Positions 7,194 through 12,724 of a stretch of DNA of 64,000 bases are shown here, in pieces. A program made the position numbers and the translations under genes. Every line of letters begins with the position of its first letter. Position 1 is the stretch's first letter. The DNA comes from a virus. The stretch spans positions 1 to 64,000 of IMG/VR virus record IMGVR_UViG_3300047494_000107; one strand, written 5' to 3'. Below the pieces are notes generated by a model, which saw only the letters and a program-made list of their open reading frames with translations, was not told the origin of the DNA and did no database searches.

Positions 7194-7424
7194 ATGGCCA
7201 TGTCGGATACGCCGCTTACCAACCGCGCCAAGTCGCTCATGGTGTCATTGCAGAAATTCGGGCCGATCGGCACCGGGGTCGCGGCGTCTCTTGGGGTCGA
7301 ATCCGTGATGTCGGCCTTGTCGAACCGCGGCTATGTGTCGCTGCAGGCGGTCGAGGACGCGCGGTTGGCGATCTGGGAGTTGACAGCGTCTGGCTTGGCG
7401 ACCGTGGCGTCGTTCAAGCTGTAA
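7194..7424 (+). CDS. Hypothetical protein, 76 aa
   Basis: First gene of the rightward small-gene run. MAMSDTPLTNRAKSLMVSLQK..., a small soluble helical protein with conserved-looking Gly/Ser turns. ATG 7194 or 7200 may be used; neither has a Shine-Dalgarno, and the promoter -10 abuts the start, consistent with leaderless translation from ATG 7200. Not recognised. Confidence 0.6.
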   Translation: MAMSDTPLTNRAKSLMVSLQKFGPIGTGVAASLGVESVMSALSNRGYVSLQAVEDARLAIWELTASGLATVASFKL

Positions 7425-7450
7425 ACACTCTGGTACAAGGGCTACACGGA

Positions 7451-7654
7451 ATGATCAAAGCGATGGCGGCGTACTGGCTGGTTGGCTGTCTGCTGATCGG
7501 CTGGCTGCTGGGAAGAAGCCCAGGGCTCAATTTGCCGCTCACGCAGACCGCGGCAGCCGTTGTGGTGTGGCCGGTCGTGGCGATCGACCTTGGGTATCGC
7601 CTTGTCAGCCCTGTGCCTGTCCAGGCGCCCCAAGCGGCGCCCGTTAAGAAGTGA
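7451..7654 (+). CDS. Small two-helix membrane protein
   Basis: 67 aa from the ATG at 7451. Hydrophobic stretches at residues 5-20 (AAYWLVGCLLIGWLL) and about 30-45 (TAAAVVVWPVVAIDLGY), with a Pro/Ala-rich tail. Stop overlaps the next GTG (GTGA). Could be a small envelope or exclusion protein; no family recognised. Confidence 0.6.
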   Translation: MIKAMAAYWLVGCLLIGWLLGRSPGLNLPLTQTAAAVVVWPVVAIDLGYRLVSPVPVQAPQAAPVKK

Positions 7655-7839
7655 GCGACGGAGTGACAAGCTACACCGACTTGGCGACTTGGACGGATGT
7701 GCAGCTCGCCAGGGAGTTGTTCCACCTCAAGCAGGAGTTGGAGGAGGCGCATTTGATCGTCGACGAGAATGATGCGGATATCCTGGCGATTCGCGGTGAG
7801 TTGGCACGCCGAGCCGAAGAGCGCGGAGCCGTTCGGTGA
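7651..7839 (+). CDS. Hypothetical helical protein, 62 aa
   Basis: GTG start overlapping the previous stop. Residues 15-60 form an acidic/Leu-rich helical run (LARELFHLKQELEEAH, then ELARRAEERG), likely a coiled coil. Its own stop overlaps the next GTG (GTGA). Not recognised. Confidence 0.6.
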   Translation: MSDGVTSYTDLATWTDVQLARELFHLKQELEEAHLIVDENDADILAIRGELARRAEERGAVR

Positions 7840-7991
7840 GTGATCTTCCGCCCATTGACTGGCGCAACGCGACACTTGCGTTCGCTAAGCTCGCCGACGA
7901 AAGGACAGACGCGTTGAGGGAGATTGCCGAGGCGCCAGACGAGATTCCGGCTGATGCGTTGCGCGAGATCGCGCGGCAGGCGCTGCTATGA
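7836..7991 (+). CDS. Hypothetical protein, 51 aa
   Basis: GTG at 7836 overlaps the previous stop and TGA at 7989-7991 overlaps the next ATG. MSDLPPIDWRNATLAFAKLADE..., two short amphipathic helices. Both overlaps and the protein-like composition support it. Not recognised. Confidence 0.6.
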   Translation: MSDLPPIDWRNATLAFAKLADERTDALREIAEAPDEIPADALREIARQALL

Positions 7992-8440
7992 CAGTCGCGC
8001 AGCACGCCTACGCCGAACTGGTCGACGCCGGCCTCCACGACACGATGATCGCTGATCATGTGCTGGAACTGGCGCGAACGTACGACGCACAGCGGCACAA
8101 TGACGGTAGCCGGGTGATCGACGTGTTCACGCGCGTGGCGGCAGGGTTGCCGTTGACGCATCTTCTTGGCGGGGATGATGAGTGGTGGCCGCCGCTGAAT
8201 GGGATTGAGCAGAACAAGCGCTGTGCGTCGGTGTTTCGGGATGCGACTGGTCAAGCATATGACACGATGGCGTTCGTGTTTGAGAATCCGACGACGGGCG
8301 CGCGGCATGTGTCGGAGCGGTCGCACCTGAAAGTGACGTTTCCGTACTATCCGCGTCCGAGGATCGTGCAGATGTCACCTCCGGGGGCTGTTGATGGCCC
8401 GTTGCCTGTTGCGGGTCAGCCGGCGCCTGAGATAGAGTAG
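7988..8440 (+). CDS. Conserved phage hypothetical, 150 aa
   Basis: Coupled to the preceding gene by ATGA. Recognisable pattern: SRVIDVFTRVAAGLPLTHLLGGDDEWWPP, then QNKRCASVFRDATGQAYD and a C-terminal VTFPYYPRP, which I associate with small accessory proteins of other tailed phages; function unknown. Soluble, mixed alpha/beta. Last gene before the hairpin-bearing intergenic region. Confidence 0.7.
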   Translation: MTVAQHAYAELVDAGLHDTMIADHVLELARTYDAQRHNDGSRVIDVFTRVAAGLPLTHLLGGDDEWWPPLNGIEQNKRCASVFRDATGQAYDTMAFVFENPTTGARHVSERSHLKVTFPYYPRPRIVQMSPPGAVDGPLPVAGQPAPEIE

Positions 8441-8445
8441 TGTGC

Positions 8446-8502
8446 AATCAAGGCCGGGCCACGACGCGGTTACAGGCACTGCCCTCTTGCCCGATCTTGG
8501 TT
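8446..8502 (+). ncRNA. Guide-like stem-loop 1 (29-nt loop)
   Basis: Arms 8446-8459 and 8489-8502 give 13 pairs of 14 (two wobbles, one mismatch). The loop 8460-8488 starts with C, ends with T and carries GGTTAC at 8468-8473, leaving 8 nt before and 15 nt after. Flanking sequence TAGTG.GCAATCAAGG and CTTGCCCGATCTTG is shared with stem-loop 2, while the loop flanks of GGTTAC differ. Confidence 0.6.
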
Positions 8503-8556
8503 CCACATTACTGCCAATAGTCGGTTGATATTCAACGAGGTCATGCGGTAGTGCGC

Positions 8557-8614
8557 AATCAAGGTCGGTCCCGCCCCGTGGTTACTAACACCTATCCCTT
8601 GCCCGATCTTGATT
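8557..8614 (+). ncRNA. Guide-like stem-loop 2 (30-nt loop)
   Basis: Arms 8557-8570 and 8601-8614 give 13 of 14 pairs (one wobble). Loop 8571-8600 has GGTTAC at 8580-8585 with 9 nt before and 15 nt after. Compared with stem-loop 1 one stem T-G becomes T-A and one C-A mismatch becomes T-A. It ends 16 bases before the TTG of the next gene. Confidence 0.6.
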
Positions 8615-8630
8615 TATAGGTGATACACAC

Positions 8631-9146
8631 TTGGAAGACTATGACCGACTGCGCGTGATCGCCCGTGTCTGTCTGACTGACAACAAGACCTGGGACGGGG
8701 CGAAAGACGCCTTTTTCAAGGCCGTTCGAGGTGACGCGGGGCTGCTATGGGTCTTGTTCGCGGGCCAGCGGCTTCATGTCGTCCAAGCGCTTTTGACCGA
8801 AGTGTCTGCTGCGATGCGCGTACCTGCAGGCGCGGCTCCGAAAGTAGCGCCTGACTCCAAGGCCGTCATCAAGGACGACACGGCGTACCGGAATGCCGCG
8901 CTGGCATCTAGGTCGAACATGGCAAAGAAGTCACTGCTTGATACGTTCCGAGTAGGCGGCCGAGCGATCGGGGATGTGACGCCGGAAGTGGCGAGGAAGT
9001 GGGCGGCGGCGAAGCGTGTCGACGCGGCATTCGTTGACGCGCTTACGGCTAATCTGCCTCCGACGGAGCCGATACGGAAGCACAGGTCGGCCGATGATAC
9101 GCAGAAGATCTTTGACGAGGTTGTCAGCGCGGCGAAGGTGGAGTAG
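8631..9146 (+). CDS. Hypothetical protein within the guide-RNA-like locus
   Basis: 171 aa from a TTG at 8631 (AGGTG eight bases upstream). Helical: residues 1-60 (YDRLRVIARVCLTDNKTW... GLLWVLFAGQRLHVVQALL), a linker with Pro/Ala, then a Lys/Arg-rich half (SNMAKKSLLDTFRVGG, EVARKWAAAKRVDAAF) and IRKHRSADDT near the end. The basic second half could bind nucleic acid. Not recognised. It lies between hairpins 2 and 3 and in line with the IS110/Nop-like gene, so it may be a partner of that protein or RNA (inference from position only). Confidence 0.65.
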   Translation: MEDYDRLRVIARVCLTDNKTWDGAKDAFFKAVRGDAGLLWVLFAGQRLHVVQALLTEVSAAMRVPAGAAPKVAPDSKAVIKDDTAYRNAALASRSNMAKKSLLDTFRVGGRAIGDVTPEVARKWAAAKRVDAAFVDALTANLPPTEPIRKHRSADDTQKIFDEVVSAAKVE

Positions 9147-9149
9147 ACA

Positions 9150-9218
9150 AAGGGTGAGATGCGGGAGGCCCATTTACGGTTGAGATCAGAAAGTGGTTGC
9201 CTTTCGCGTCTCACCTTT
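9150..9218 (+). ncRNA. Guide-like stem-loop 3 (20-bp stem, 29-nt loop)
   Basis: Arms 9150-9169 and 9199-9218 pair at all 20 positions, 16 Watson-Crick and 4 G-U. The wobbles are valid only in plus-strand RNA. Loop 9170-9198 begins C, ends T, with GGTTGA at 9178-9183 (8 nt before, 15 after). Longest stem of the set. Confidence 0.65.
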
Positions 9219-9220
9219 CA

Positions 9221-9274
9221 CGTGATACAGGCCGATGTCTCGCTGTATTTCACAACGGAAGTGCCTGTATCATG
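9221..9274 (+). ncRNA. Guide-like stem-loop 4 (30-nt loop)
   Basis: Arms 9221-9232 and 9263-9274 form 12 pairs including one G-U; the stem contains TGATACAGGC and its complement. Loop 9233-9262 begins C, ends T; the central hexamer position (9242-9247) reads GCTGTA, followed by 15 nt. Confidence 0.6.
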
Positions 9275-9275
9275 C

Positions 9276-9337
9276 GAAGGGTGAGACGGGCCATCTCCAG
9301 GGTGATCGCCGTAACCGAAATGCCTGTCTCGCTCTTC
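9276..9337 (+). ncRNA. Guide-like stem-loop 5 (16-bp stem, 30-nt loop)
   Basis: Arms 9276-9291 and 9322-9337 pair continuously (13 Watson-Crick, 3 G-U). Loop 9292-9321 begins C, ends T, with GGTGAT at 9301-9306, 9 nt before and 15 after. The start is 59 nt after that of unit 4, with similar edges (GTGAkACrGGCC and AAC.GAA.TGCCTGT) around a variable 17-nt core. Confidence 0.65.
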
Positions 9338-9350
9338 ACCCGAACCTCCG

Positions 9351-9386
9351 CGAGAAGCCCCGTCCTTTAGGGTGGGGATCATGACG
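9351..9386 (+). ncRNA. IS200/IS605-type end hairpin (omega-RNA-like), no TnpB
   Basis: GAGAAG followed by CCCCGTCC (9358-9365), loop TTTA and GGGTGGGG (9370-9377), then ATCATGAC. The GAAGCCCC-stem-TTTA loop-GGGG-ATGAC arrangement resembles right ends of IS605-family elements, which are also the 3' end of TnpB guide RNA. No tnpA or tnpB is present in the window. It may be a relic or a co-opted RNA scaffold. Confidence 0.4.
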
Positions 9387-9454
9387 CCTTGTAGACCGCT
9401 GTCCCGGCATAGACAAGGCTACCACTCAACTACTGACGGCGGCCTACAAGGCGT
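9384..9454. repeat. 16-bp inverted repeat with 39-nt spacer
   Basis: ACGCCTTGTAGACCGC (9384-9399) and GCGGCCTACAAGGCGT (9439-9454) pair at 15 of 16 positions. The single mismatch is A-C on the plus strand but U-G if the minus strand is RNA. It begins directly after the IS605-like hairpin, where a guide sequence would lie in a TnpB RNA. Confidence 0.6.
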
Positions 9455-9545
9455 GGCGGCCTGCGCTTGCGTGCGAACCAAGGATGGCCCTGCCGTCACG
9501 CTGACTTCCTTCTTGACACATTGTATCGAGCCTTCGATGATACAG

Positions 9546-9588
9546 GCGGGGCCATTCCAATCATTACCGCCAGGATAGTCTGCCCCGC
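9546..9588 (+). ncRNA. Guide-like stem-loop 6 (29-nt loop) before the effector gene
   Basis: Seven G-C pairs, 9546-9552 with 9582-9588, close a 29-nt loop (9553-9581) that begins C and ends T like the others; an outer ATGA/TCAT pairing extends it. The central hexamer position reads TCATTA. It ends nine bases before the AGGAG ribosome site of the gene at 9607. Confidence 0.5.
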
Positions 9589-9606
9589 AACTCATTAGGA
9601 GAACTC

Positions 9607-10530
9607 ATGTCGGTCGCTGATCTTTGTGCTCAACTCGTCGACCTCCAGCGCCAGCGCGTGTTCTGCATCAAGTCGCAGAGTCGGTGTGACCGTTCGACTG
9701 AGGCGTTCATCGCGCGTGTCCTCGGCTACCGAACCGACATGCCGGAAGACGAGGGCAAAGCCTTCTGGAAGAAGGTCGTCGCATTCCGCAAGGCGGTCGA
9801 GAAACACAAAGGCATTCCGAACGACTCGGAGTTTGACGTGCTCGACGCGATGCGACCGTGCGTGCCGATCATCTTGAACAATGTCGTCGCGCGCGGGGTG
9901 TGGGACAAGCACCGGGAGAACGTCGAGGGCGGCATGCGGGCCGCGGCCAAGCAGTTGCCGGTCGGCGCCTTCGTTGACAGCGTGAAGGGCTTCGCGCTGC
10001 TCGGGCTCGGCGTCATCGTCGGCGAGGCAGGTGACCTGTCGAACTATGCCACCAAGGAGCGGCTTTGGAAGCGGCTTGGACTGGCAGTGATCGACGGGTT
10101 CCGGCAGGGCAACCCTGGCGGCTGCCGCGAGCCTGGCGGCCCAAAAGCGAAGGCCGAGGACTGGATCGCGCACGGGTTCTCGCCGAACCGCCGAGCGGAG
10201 ATTTGGGCGATCGCGGATTCGATGTTCCGGCATCAGTGGCGCGGCGAGAAAGAAGAGACTGTTGAGGCGTCCAATGACGATGGCGACCGGGTAAAGGTGA
10301 CGTCTATCGTTCCTGCCCACCCGACCGGCAAGTACGGTGCGGTCTACGGCGCTCGCAAAGAGGCGACGGCATCTCGTGAGGGTTGGACCCTCAAGCGCCG
10401 GGAGAATGACGCACGACGAGTTATGTCGAAAGCGTTGATTGAAGACCTCCACAAGGCATGGCACAAAGCTGCCAAGGGCGTTGAGCCGGTCAGCTTGCCG
10501 GCGTGGGAGTTGCAGAAGGAGGCGGCGTGA
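9607..10530 (+). CDS. IS110-transposase C-terminal / Nop-like protein, no nuclease domain seen
   Basis: 307 aa, ATG after AGGAG. Residues 1-120 are helical and basic (LVDLQRQRVFCIKSQSRCDRS, FWKKVVAFRKAVEKHKG), possibly a coiled-coil arm. Residues 122-165 (VKGFALLGLGVIVGEAGDLSNYA, then ERLWKRLGL) match the helix-hairpin-helix start of the IS110 Transposase_20 domain, which is structurally akin to Nop RNA-binding domains. Residues 190-210 and 262-290 (KRRENDARRVMSKALIEDLHKAW) fit the following helices. I see no RuvC-type DEDD domain at the N-terminus, and the loop after GLAVIDGFRQGNPGG has no serine where IS110 enzymes carry SGG. I infer an RNA-guided DNA-binding protein without cleavage activity. 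Preceded by six guide-like hairpins. Confidence 0.7.
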   Translation: MSVADLCAQLVDLQRQRVFCIKSQSRCDRSTEAFIARVLGYRTDMPEDEGKAFWKKVVAFRKAVEKHKGIPNDSEFDVLDAMRPCVPIILNNVVARGVWDKHRENVEGGMRAAAKQLPVGAFVDSVKGFALLGLGVIVGEAGDLSNYATKERLWKRLGLAVIDGFRQGNPGGCREPGGPKAKAEDWIAHGFSPNRRAEIWAIADSMFRHQWRGEKEETVEASNDDGDRVKVTSIVPAHPTGKYGAVYGARKEATASREGWTLKRRENDARRVMSKALIEDLHKAWHKAAKGVEPVSLPAWELQKEAA

Positions 10531-10709
10531 GTACAACCGAGGGCGTTTGGATGTTCCTGGCCTACGTAGCGTCGTTTGGCGTTGTGTCAGGCGTCCTGTG
10601 CGCGCTCGGTATCCGTCGTATCATCTACGGCGTTGGTATCATCCTGGCCCTCGTGTGCTTGGCTGGCGTGATCGGGGCGGCGATACCTGACGCCTGGGTG
10701 CCTCGTTAA
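10527..10709 (+). CDS. Small two-helix membrane protein
   Basis: 60 aa, GTG overlapping the stop of the IS110/Nop-like gene (GTGA), so the two are coupled. Two hydrophobic spans, about residues 7-25 (VWMFLAYVASFGVVSGVLC) and 30-50 (IIYGVGIILALVCLAGVIG), short C-terminus. Unknown; it may be an envelope effector of the upstream locus or an unrelated small membrane protein. Confidence 0.6.
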   Translation: MSTTEGVWMFLAYVASFGVVSGVLCALGIRRIIYGVGIILALVCLAGVIGAAIPDAWVPR

Positions 10710-10771
10710 ACTATTTCGCCGCTACTTACGGTGACTACCTTTACTGGAACGTAGAGTTGCAGCCGTAGGGC

Positions 10772-10804
10772 AAAAAGAAGGGGTCGCCAGTTAAGTGCGA
10801 CCCC
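10772..10804 (-). terminator. Terminator of the leftward ExbB/ExbD-like operon
   Basis: GGGGTCGC (10780-10787) and GCGACCCC (10797-10804) form a perfect 8-bp stem around nine bases. Read on the minus strand it is followed by TTCTTTTTG, a good U-run. It lies 73 bp beyond the last gene of the operon (end 10877). Confidence 0.8.
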
Positions 10805-10876
10805 AGAGTTAAGGGAGGAACCGACCGTGTATGCCCTCTTCGGGCAAAGACTTGATACAACTCCTGCGTTAAACCG

Positions 10877-11380
10877 TCAATCGCTGTTTTTCGGTGCTTG
10901 CTCAGGGGGTGCCAGTTTACCCCATGCACCGAAACTCTCGTTGTCCTGGTTACCGTCTGGGGAGCCATCGTGAGGTTCGGGCGGTTTGACCATGCACATG
11001 ATCTTCAGCGGCTCTCTATGCATCGCTACTCGCATCTGCGCCTTGTCGGCGAATGCCGCCAACTTGTCCGAATAGGGTGCCGCATACGTCAGGGTGTCTA
11101 GGCCGTCCTGTGTCAGCAGTATCACGGTGTCTTGGCCCTCGTCGGCGTAGGCGCCTAGGATCGTGACGATCTCGCCGATAGCACAGGAACCAAGGTCAAG
11201 TGTTCGCGGTCGCCCCATCGACCCAAGGTACTGTATCGCGAACAGGCCAATGAGGACTGCCGTCGCCACTGCGCCCCCGATCCGCTGGCTCGTCGTTTTC
11301 GACGCGTAGATGAACCACAAGCCGATGCCGGCGACGACAAGCCCGAGCATGGCGGCGAGCGCCAGAGAGTAGTGGGTCAT
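10877..11380 (-). CDS. Membrane protein of the ExbB/ExbD-like operon
   Basis: 167 aa. Two membrane helices at about residues 6-24 (LALAAMLGLVVAGIGLWFI) and 34-51 (GGAVATAVLIGLFAIQYLG), then a soluble domain of about 80 residues (LDLGSCAIGEIVTILGAYADEGQDTVILLTQDG...) and an acidic/Pro-rich tail. ATG overlaps the stop of the ExbD-like gene. No family recognised. Membership in a tightly coupled operon suggests it is a third subunit, perhaps with its soluble domain in the periplasm (inference). Confidence 0.7.
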   Translation of the reverse strand: MTHYSLALAAMLGLVVAGIGLWFIYASKTTSQRIGGAVATAVLIGLFAIQYLGSMGRPRTLDLGSCAIGEIVTILGAYADEGQDTVILLTQDGLDTLTYAAPYSDKLAAFADKAQMRVAMHREPLKIMCMVKPPEPHDGSPDGNQDNESFGAWGKLAPPEQAPKNSD

Positions 11381-11979
11381 CCGGCCGATCCTCCGTACAG
11401 CTTCTTGAAGGCGTGGCCGAGGTTCTGCGTGTCGATGACACGGTCATGCGCCTTGAACCGCACCAGTGTGATTTCCTGGCCGGGCTCGGTCAGTTCGGCC
11501 GTCCCTGAGTCGATCACTTGCGGCCCGTTGTTCGCGCCGATCCTGGCTTTCGCGGCCCATTTGACCGCAACGGGCGGCTTGTCGCCGCCTCGGATGCTGT
11601 ACAGCATGATGTTCATGACGTACTCGCCGTCGCGGATGCCGCGGCAGAACGCCGTCTCGTAACGGGCGTCGATCGGGCTGTCGCTCTCGCCCATGTCGTC
11701 GCGCACGAGATTGCACGATTGACCGTTCTTGTTGGAGTAACCGACAGGCTGCTGCCCTGGCGGCTCTATCCAGAGATCGACGTCAATGTGCGATCCGGCA
11801 GCCCACTGGATCTCGAATGTCAGGGTGTTCTGATCCTGGTCAGGCGTTGCGGCTGTGACATCTGTCTTGTGGATGTGCGTGAACGCCAGGACGAACACGA
11901 TGAACACGGCTCCGAGGAGCATCGTCAACATGTCGCGGTTGAGGAAGTTGTTGGCTTCGTCGTCATCAAGGTGGTGCAT
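11377..11979 (-). CDS. ExbD/TolR/MotB-like single-pass protein
   Basis: 200 aa. Short acidic cytoplasmic N-terminus, then FLNRDMLTMLLGAVFIVFVLAF (residues 12-33), one membrane helix with an Asp at its cytoplasmic edge, as in the proton-relay Asp of ExbD, TolR and MotB. The remaining 160 residues form a soluble beta-rich domain (LTFEIQWAAGSHIDVDLWIEPPG; NIMLYSIRGG), not the usual ExbD or peptidoglycan-binding fold as far as I can see. ATGA-coupled to both neighbours. Assigned by topology, Asp position and the ExbB-like gene next to it rather than by strong sequence match. Confidence 0.65.
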   Translation of the reverse strand: MHHLDDDEANNFLNRDMLTMLLGAVFIVFVLAFTHIHKTDVTAATPDQDQNTLTFEIQWAAGSHIDVDLWIEPPGQQPVGYSNKNGQSCNLVRDDMGESDSPIDARYETAFCRGIRDGEYVMNIMLYSIRGGDKPPVAVKWAAKARIGANNGPQVIDSGTAELTEPGQEITLVRFKAHDRVIDTQNLGHAFKKLYGGSAG

Positions 11980-12071
11980 CAGCCGCCCCTTACCCAGCGT
12001 ACGAGGTGAATTGTGGCGTCGGTGAGCATGTGCGCGATCGCCGCGGTTGCCAGGACGAGCAGCACGGTCAT
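11979..12071 (-). CDS. 30-aa single-helix membrane peptide
   Basis: MTVLLVLATAAIAHMLTDAT... then IHLVRWVRGG. ATG overlaps the stop of the ExbB-like gene and its TGA overlaps the ATG of the ExbD-like gene, so the frame is locked between two coupled genes. It may be a small accessory subunit. Its reality rests on the two overlaps and its membrane-helix character. Confidence 0.55.
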   Translation of the reverse strand: MTVLLVLATAAIAHMLTDATIHLVRWVRGG

Positions 12072-12622
12072 CCCACCATCTGTCCCTTGGTCTGTCGCGC
12101 CAGGAGGAGCAGCGACGCGGTCTTGAGCATGTGGAAATTGTGCTTGGTCCACATGCTCAACACGATGGCTATAAGGGACAGGGAGAAGGCCGACCCGATG
12201 CCGGCCATCGTGTTGCCGATCATGGCGGTTGCCTGAGACGCATCGGCCGCGCCGCTTGAGGCTACGGCCCGCATGGCCGTGATCACCCCGAGCGCGGTGC
12301 AAGCCAAGCCGGACATGGCCAGCGTGTTCGCGACGTAGAGCACTGTACCGATCTTCGCTGTCATCTTGGTTTCAAGGCTGAAGGCCCCGACGTCCTTTTG
12401 GTCCAGCGCTGGGTTGTCGAGCCGTTTCGCCACGTCCCAGACTTTGGCGGTCGCCAGCCCGAGGCCGGTGAGGAACAGCCCTGCTAGCGGGATGGACAGA
12501 TGAACGGGGTCAAGATCCCACAGGAGGGTCAGGCCCCCTTTCCAGGCACCGATCGCGACGGCCCCTACAGCAAGTGTGTTGAAGGCAGCGAACTGGATTT
12601 TAACACTCCACGCGGCGTCCAT
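12068..12622 (-). CDS. MotA/TolQ/ExbB-family proton-channel-like protein
   Basis: 184 aa from the ATG at 12622 (AAGGAGAG upstream). Four hydrophobic segments near 12-30, 42-60, 92-118 and 135-157. The last two resemble the MotA/TolQ/ExbB core: MSGLACTALGVITAMRAV corresponds to the GLLGTVxGM helix, and NTMAGIGSAFSLSLIAIVLSMW to GIxxALxxTxxGLxxAIP. These proteins form a pentameric proton channel with an ExbD/MotB partner, matched by the gene at 11377-11979. Shorter than ExbB and without ZorA's long tail. First gene of a four-gene coupled operon. Confidence 0.75.
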   Translation of the reverse strand: MDAAWSVKIQFAAFNTLAVGAVAIGAWKGGLTLLWDLDPVHLSIPLAGLFLTGLGLATAKVWDVAKRLDNPALDQKDVGAFSLETKMTAKIGTVLYVANTLAMSGLACTALGVITAMRAVASSGAADASQATAMIGNTMAGIGSAFSLSLIAIVLSMWTKHNFHMLKTASLLLLARQTKGQMVG

Positions 12623-12639
12623 CGGGCTCTCCTTCTCTA

Positions 12640-12659
12640 TGATACACAATCATGATACA
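12640..12659. promoter_or_regulatory. Paired TGATACA sites upstream of the ExbB-like operon
   Basis: TGATACA at 12640-12646 and 12653-12659, 13 bp apart, between the divergent ExbB-like and terminase genes. Read leftwards each gives GTGTATCAT, which could serve as a -10 (TATCAT). Same heptamer as at many other start regions in this window. Confidence 0.45.
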
Positions 12660-12688
12660 CGCCGCACTGCAGCACAAGCATTTTACGG

Positions 12689-12722
12689 TTGACCAGTGTC
12701 TCGCCCTATGAGACATGTATCA
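12689..12722 (+). promoter_or_regulatory. Late control element before terminase
   Basis: TTGACCAG (12689-12696), 11 bp, ATGAGACA (12708-12715), then TGTATCA (12716-12722). This copies the spacing found before genes at 25908, 45495 and 59913. TGTCTC-N7-GAGACA is also a palindrome. The GTG at 12725 follows two bases later and has no Shine-Dalgarno. Confidence 0.5.
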
Positions 12723-12724
12723 CT

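Larger units (their letters stand above)
9147..9606 (+). other. 460-bp structured non-coding leader
   Basis: No protein-like frame. The stretch holds stem-loops 3-6, an IS605-like terminal hairpin (9351-9386) and a 16-bp inverted repeat (9384-9454), leaving little unstructured sequence except about 9455-9537. It ends at the Shine-Dalgarno of the IS110/Nop-like gene, so it would be that gene's 5' leader, the position occupied by bridge RNA in IS110 elements. Confidence 0.6.

Noticed and set aside
8438-9345. A CRISPR array
   Set aside because: Units have no constant repeat with uniform spacers; stems differ from unit to unit and the spacing between units is irregular (111, 68, 59 and more), and no cas gene is present.
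9351-9454. A tRNA gene
   Set aside because: The stems could suggest a cloverleaf, but there is no GGTTCRA T-arm motif nor a suitable anticodon arm.
9147-9606. A complete TIGR array
   Set aside because: No direct edge/loop repeat at a constant period is seen. The units resemble tandem guides only in loop length and layout, so I call a guide-like family and do not name it TIGR.
10741-10968. Minus-strand ORF of 75 aa
   Set aside because: It spans the terminator hairpin and overlaps the 3' part of the 167-aa membrane gene in another frame; the composition is not protein-like.
12068-12622. A Zorya (ZorA) defence protein
   Set aside because: The gene has only the channel core, no long cytoplasmic tail, and no zorC, zorD or zorE-like genes are nearby.
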